Below are positions 5,883 to 8,901 of a stretch of 8,901 nucleotides of DNA, in pieces. Each line of letters begins with the position of its first letter. Positions within the stretch are counted from its first letter, which is position 1. The DNA comes from DATAAM01 sp036260075 (GTDB lineage: Bacteria; Actinomycetota; Acidimicrobiia; Acidimicrobiales; JAHWLA01), in the NCBI GenBank assembly GCA_036260075.1, contig DATAAM010000129.1:1-8901 (forward strand), in the 5' to 3' direction. Position numbers and translations under genes: made by a program. The notes under the pieces are model-generated. The model saw only the letters and a program-made list of their open reading frames with translations, searched no databases and was not told where the DNA came from.

Positions 5883-7415
5883 CTAGTTGAGGACGCCGGG
5901 GGTCGGGTCACGGAGGAAGCCGGTGTTGGCTTCGGCGAAGCCCACGAAGCTTCCCGACGCGGTCACGATCTTGAAGGCCTGGGCGCTCAGGTTGGCGAAG
6001 CGCTGTTGGGGCACCTGCGGGCCCCATGTGAGCGACGACACAAGGTCGGACTCGTAGGTCATCGAGTTCATGACGTCGCGGACGGCTGCTCGGGTGAGCC
6101 TTGGGCCCACCTTCTGCAGCGCCTCCACGAACACCTTCATGCCGAGGTAGGCGCCCTCGAGGAACTGGTTGTTGACGTCGACGCCGGGGTCGACGGACTT
6201 CACGTCGTCGACGTAGGCGGCCACGGCGGGCTCGCTGGCCAGGCGACCGACCGGCGGGTTGTAGCCGGTCCACACCAACATGCCGTCGCAGAACTTCCCG
6301 CAGTCCCGGGCGAAGCGCTCGTTGAAGAGCGGCTGGGCGCCGCCGGTGAGGAGCCTTCCGAAGCCGCGCTTGCGCTCACCCTCGGTCACCTGGCTGTTGA
6401 TGTAGACGTTGGCGGTCTCCGGGGTCAGCAGCATGGCCACGAAGTCGCAGGCCGGGTTGCAGCGGGAGTTGAAGGTCGTCGCCTCGCCGGAGTAGCTGGC
6501 TAACCCCGGCGGCACGCCCACCGGCTCCTTCAGGTCTGCGCCCGGCAGCTGCTTCACGTAGGCGGCGAACGCGTCTAACCCCTCGATGCCGAACTTGTAC
6601 TGGTTGTCGTACACGATGCCGAAGGTCTTGGCGCCGTTGTCGAAGGCGTGCTTGGCCATGACGCGCATCGTGCTCACGGTGGCGGTGGCCACCGGCCACA
6701 CCCACGAGTCGCTGTACTGCTCCTTGAGCATCCCGTCGGAACCCACGACCGGGATGCCTGCGCTCGAGATCGTCTTGTTGTTGATGGCGGTCGTCAGGCC
6801 TTCCGACGACGGCACCACCGGCAGGGCGAAGTAGTCGCCCTGGGCGAAGCTGGCGAGGTAGCCCGCGCCCTTGGCTGCGTCCCAGGCGTCGTCGACGAGG
6901 CGAAGCTCGAGCAGGCGACCGCAGACACCGCCCTTGGCGTTGACCCGGTTCACCACGGCCTGCATGCCGATGTAGGCGCTGCCCAGGAACGACGAGCCGG
7001 TGCCCGACCGGACGTTGGTGGCCGCCAGCTTGATCCGGTTGCCGCTGACCCCCTTGTCGGTGGTGCCGCCGTTCTGGCCCGCCTTGCACTGCAGGTCGCC
7101 CGTTGCTGTTGCCGTGGGGCCACTCGACGTCCGGTTCGGGCCCGCCGCAGTCCCGGTCCGGCCCGTCTTCGTGGCGGTGCCGCCGGTCCCCGAGGCCGTC
7201 CCGCCGCCCGTGGCGCCGCCCGTGGCCTCCTCGGTGGCGTCGCCCGTGCCGGCGTCGTCCTCGGCGTCGGACGATGTCACCAACGAGTCGTTGGGCCCGG
7301 CCGCCACCACCTCAGGCTCCTTGTCGGGAGGCTCGACCGCGATCACGGACAGTGCGATGAGGCCCCCGACCAGGAGCAGTGCAGATCGCCAAGGACGCCA
7401 GGGGGAGTTGTTCAC
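5883..7415 (-). CDS. ABC importer substrate-binding protein (LivK type), membrane-anchored or secreted, with a long linker
   Basis: Protein of 510 residues. A hydrophobic segment (SALLLVGGLIALSVIAV, 11-27) follows a short basic N-terminus. There is no lipobox cysteine, so it is held by an uncleaved N-terminal helix or released, not lipidated. Residues 28-108 are low-complexity linker rich in Gly, Thr, Ala and Ser. From about 120 the fold is periplasmic-binding-protein type I (LivK/amide-binding). RIKLAATNVRSGTGSSFLG is the usual first strand and ligand loop. NRVNAKGGVCGRLLEL (156-171), TFGIVYDNQYKFGIEGLDAF (264-283) and NQFLEGAYLGMKVFVEAL (416-433) are family blocks. Cysteines are 110, 165, 319, 323, 372 and 376, the last four forming two CxxxC pairs. 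The GTG start is fixed by GAGGAG 8 nt upstream and the signal-like segment right after it. An open frame continues 85 codons upstream but is Arg-rich and non-genic. It is the first gene of the operon. The ligand is not identifiable from sequence. Confidence 0.88.
   Translation of the reverse strand: MNNSPWRPWRSALLLVGGLIALSVIAVEPPDKEPEVVAAGPNDSLVTSSDAEDDAGTGDATEEATGGATGGGTASGTGGTATKTGRTGTAAGPNRTSSGPTATATGDLQCKAGQNGGTTDKGVSGNRIKLAATNVRSGTGSSFLGSAYIGMQAVVNRVNAKGGVCGRLLELRLVDDAWDAAKGAGYLASFAQGDYFALPVVPSSEGLTTAINNKTISSAGIPVVGSDGMLKEQYSDSWVWPVATATVSTMRVMAKHAFDNGAKTFGIVYDNQYKFGIEGLDAFAAYVKQLPGADLKEPVGVPPGLASYSGEATTFNSRCNPACDFVAMLLTPETANVYINSQVTEGERKRGFGRLLTGGAQPLFNERFARDCGKFCDGMLVWTGYNPPVGRLASEPAVAAYVDDVKSVDPGVDVNNQFLEGAYLGMKVFVEALQKVGPRLTRAAVRDVMNSMTYESDLVSSLTWGPQVPQQRFANLSAQAFKIVTASGSFVGFAEANTGFLRDPTPGVLN
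7203..7226 (-). repeat. Perfect 12-bp tandem duplication in the livK linker
   Basis: The coding-strand unit GCCACGGGCGGC occurs twice back to back and encodes Ala-Thr-Gly-Gly twice (residues 64-71). The unit length is a multiple of three, so copy-number changes keep the frame. It sits inside the Gly/Thr/Ala/Ser linker and suggests that the linker grows by repeat slippage. Confidence 0.85.
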
Positions 7416-7914
7416 GAGCCGTTCTCCTCGAATGCGGCCACGCACCGGGCGGCGCGGGCCGAGGCAGCGACGAAATAGGTTGTCTCTACGCCTGAGAGCG
7501 GCCCCCGCGCCACGACATCGCTCACCGGCCGCCGAGGACTTTCGGAGCCTCGTGCCGAGCGACCCCTCCCATCGTTCAGCAAAAGAGTACGACGCCGAGG
7601 CGCGTTTTTCCTGTCGCACGGTCTCCGTCGTCCTCCAAGCGGTCCGACAGCGGCGGCGATTCCGACGCAACGAGCCCTTTTCGCGTCGTATCCTCGACCT
7701 TCGAGTGTGCTAATGCTGGAGGCACGACGGCACAGACACAGTTCAGAGTGGGGGGCAACCCGAGCAGGTGTCCCGCCGGTCCGTGCCGAACCGTTGGTTT
7801 GCAGCACGCCCGCGTCGGTCGGAGCCGGCTCGTCCGGCGCCGCGAGAAAGCGTTCAGCGTCACCAGGGCGACAAACATACGTCGTAGTTGGAAAGCCAGC
7901 TTTGGGGGATGACA
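7416..7914. other. Divergent intergenic region without a convincing gene
   Basis: About 500 nt between the livK start (minus strand) and the secreted-protein start (plus strand). Open frames here are Arg/Ser/Pro-rich shadows without ribosome binding sites or family resemblance. Both promoters should lie here, but I see no pair of -35 and -10 boxes good enough to place. A short possible hairpin, GCCGG and CCGGC with a 5-nt loop, lies at 7824-7838. It overlaps a 10-bp palindrome at 7822-7831 and falls in the likely leader of the plus-strand gene. No T-run follows it, so it is not an obvious terminator. Confidence 0.6.
7424..7429 (-). promoter_or_regulatory. Ribosome binding site of the livK-like gene
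   Basis: Minus-strand GAGGAG lies 8 nt before the GTG at 7413-7415. It decides the start of the binding protein against the much longer open frame that reaches 7670. Confidence 0.75.
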
Positions 7915-8901
7915 ATGCACGACAGGCGCTCTCTCGTCACGATGCACTCGTTACGGCGTGTCTTCCTCGGCGTCGTCGTGCTCGCGGCGATCGCCGTCCT
8001 CTTCCCTCGTGTCGACGCCCCGGCAGCGGGGCCCAAGCCCCTGTTCGAGCAGATCGGCACCCTCGAGCGGTTCGGGGCGGACGCCCGCGCCGCGCTCGGC
8101 CAGAAGTTCGTCCCCTTCTACCAGCCGAACGCGCTCATCCAGCGGTCGTCCGGGTCCGGCATCATCATCCCGGCCGCTCGCCAGCTCTGGCAGCTCCATC
8201 CGTCGACCGACGGCACACAGCAGACGGGCATCGTGGTGCGCGACCTCGACTCGTTGCAGATCACGCGGAGCTTCGTCTTCCCTGACATCTTCTCCAGGGC
8301 CAACATCGACGAGACGGCCTCGGGCGACTGGATGCACGCGATCGACGCCACCAGCACACGGCTCTGGATCGCCTCCTTCAGCCACCACTTCGTCTACGAG
8401 TTCGACCTTCGCAGCTCCGCCTTCAAGAAGCGCCCCATCTACGGCAGCCTGGCGCCGGGCAACGCGAAGGGCAGCATCATCATCGGCGGCATGACCTACG
8501 ACCCCTACCACGACGACCTGCTGCTCCTCTACGGCGGTCCGGGGGCCAACAGCCTGGCCAACACCAACGCCTTCCTCTACCGCCTCGACGTGAGCGTGGC
8601 GCCTCCTACGACGTACAACGTGCAGGACATGCAGAAGATGTACCGGATCCGGTCGTGCACGGCACCGGTGAACTCCACCGACGCGGGCACCGACACGTCG
8701 TCGTGGTCGATCCTGGTCACGGAGCGCTACCTGTACGTGCCGTGCCAGCGGGCGGGGCACACGGTGATCGTGGTGCGCATGGAGCGTCCGGACGGGGCGG
8801 AGGACAACGAGCGCCACGGCGAGGACGTGACGGCGGGGCCGGTGTACGGCGACGCGGTGTTCGCCGACCAGGCGAGCGGGCGGCTGTTCGTGACCACCTA
8901 C
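7915..8901 (+). CDS. Secreted protein of unknown family, possibly beta-propeller; partial at right edge
   Basis: The frame is open through the window edge, with 329 residues visible and the C-terminus missing. The N-terminus is a signal peptide or anchor: basic residues, HSLRR, then VFLGVVVLAAIAVLF (16-30) and a possible cleavage around DAPAAG. The mature part has no further membrane segment. Several stretches repeat a pattern of hydrophobic strand, Asp/Gly turn, hydrophobic strand and xYxFDL-type end: around 90-115, 137-165, 190-225, 265-290 and 309-329. Examples are STRLWIASFSHHFVYEFDL and ERYLYVPCQRAGHTVIVVRM. This resembles beta-propeller blades, but it is an inference from pattern only. 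Two cysteines are visible (248, 277). I favour ATG at 7915, with GGGGG 6 nt upstream. ATG at 7909 is too close to that run, and ATG at 7942 would still leave a full signal peptide. Codon use is typical high-GC coding. It is divergent from the liv operon, so no functional link is implied. Confidence 0.78.
   Translation, partial: MHDRRSLVTMHSLRRVFLGVVVLAAIAVLFPRVDAPAAGPKPLFEQIGTLERFGADARAALGQKFVPFYQPNALIQRSSGSGIIIPAARQLWQLHPSTDGTQQTGIVVRDLDSLQITRSFVFPDIFSRANIDETASGDWMHAIDATSTRLWIASFSHHFVYEFDLRSSAFKKRPIYGSLAPGNAKGSIIIGGMTYDPYHDDLLLLYGGPGANSLANTNAFLYRLDVSVAPPTTYNVQDMQKMYRIRSCTAPVNSTDAGTDTSSWSILVTERYLYVPCQRAGHTVIVVRMERPDGAEDNERHGEDVTAGPVYGDAVFADQASGRLFVTTY

Noticed and set aside
7416..7670. N-terminal 85-codon extension of the binding protein to an ATG at 7670
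   Set aside because: The extension is Arg-rich and lacks a ribosome binding site, and it would bury the signal-like segment. GAGGAG 8 nt before GTG at 7415 marks the true start.
7700..7908. Known riboswitch (c-di-AMP, c-di-GMP or cobalamin) upstream of the right-hand gene
   Set aside because: Some G-rich and ACC-containing blocks are suggestive, but I could not find the conserved cores of any of these classes by eye.
7412..7947. Minus-strand small open frames in the divergent intergenic region
   Set aside because: They have no ribosome binding site and poor coding composition, and they overlap each other and the starts of both flanking genes.
7707..8285. Plus-strand open frame overlapping the start of the right-hand gene
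   Set aside because: It is in another frame and Arg/Pro-rich. The frame from 7915 has a signal peptide, normal codon use and stays open to the window edge.

Overview
The window comes from a high-GC, GTG-start-using actinobacterium. The LivM-LivG fusion and gene style suggest Acidimicrobiia or a close relative, but no marker gene fixes this. Seven genes lie head to tail on the minus strand (positions 7415 down to 1) and one open-ended gene runs right on the plus strand from about 7915.

The core is a branched-chain amino acid / amide type ABC importer (HAAT family). In transcription order it is: substrate-binding protein (livK-like, 7415-5883), permease (livH, 5873-4986), a single polypeptide fusing the second permease to the first ATPase (livM-livG, 4989-2809), and the second ATPase (livF, 2809-2036). 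Junctions are 9 nt apart, a 4-nt GTGA overlap and a 1-nt TGATG overlap, so this is one translationally coupled operon. The binding protein has no lipobox cysteine. It has an N-terminal hydrophobic segment and a long Gly/Thr/Ala linker instead.

Downstream, 43 nt after livF, lies a secreted lysyl-oxidase-family protein (1992-1123) that keeps the copper-site histidines and the Lys/Tyr pair of the LTQ cofactor. After a 99-nt gap come two tandem paralogues of a small secreted protein of unknown family. The first (1023-370) is intact and has six cysteines after the signal peptide. The second (339 to the left edge) is about 70% identical over the visible mature part. Its signal peptide is broken by one extra G in a seven-G tract just after the start codon. 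This is the most interesting local signal: a sequencing error, a decaying copy, or a phase-variable or slippage-dependent secreted protein.

On the right, an approximately 500-nt divergent intergenic region without a convincing gene separates livK from a plus-strand secreted protein cut by the window edge. Its spaced beta-strand pattern resembles a beta-propeller. No tRNA, rRNA, CRISPR array, insertion sequence or phage gene is visible.
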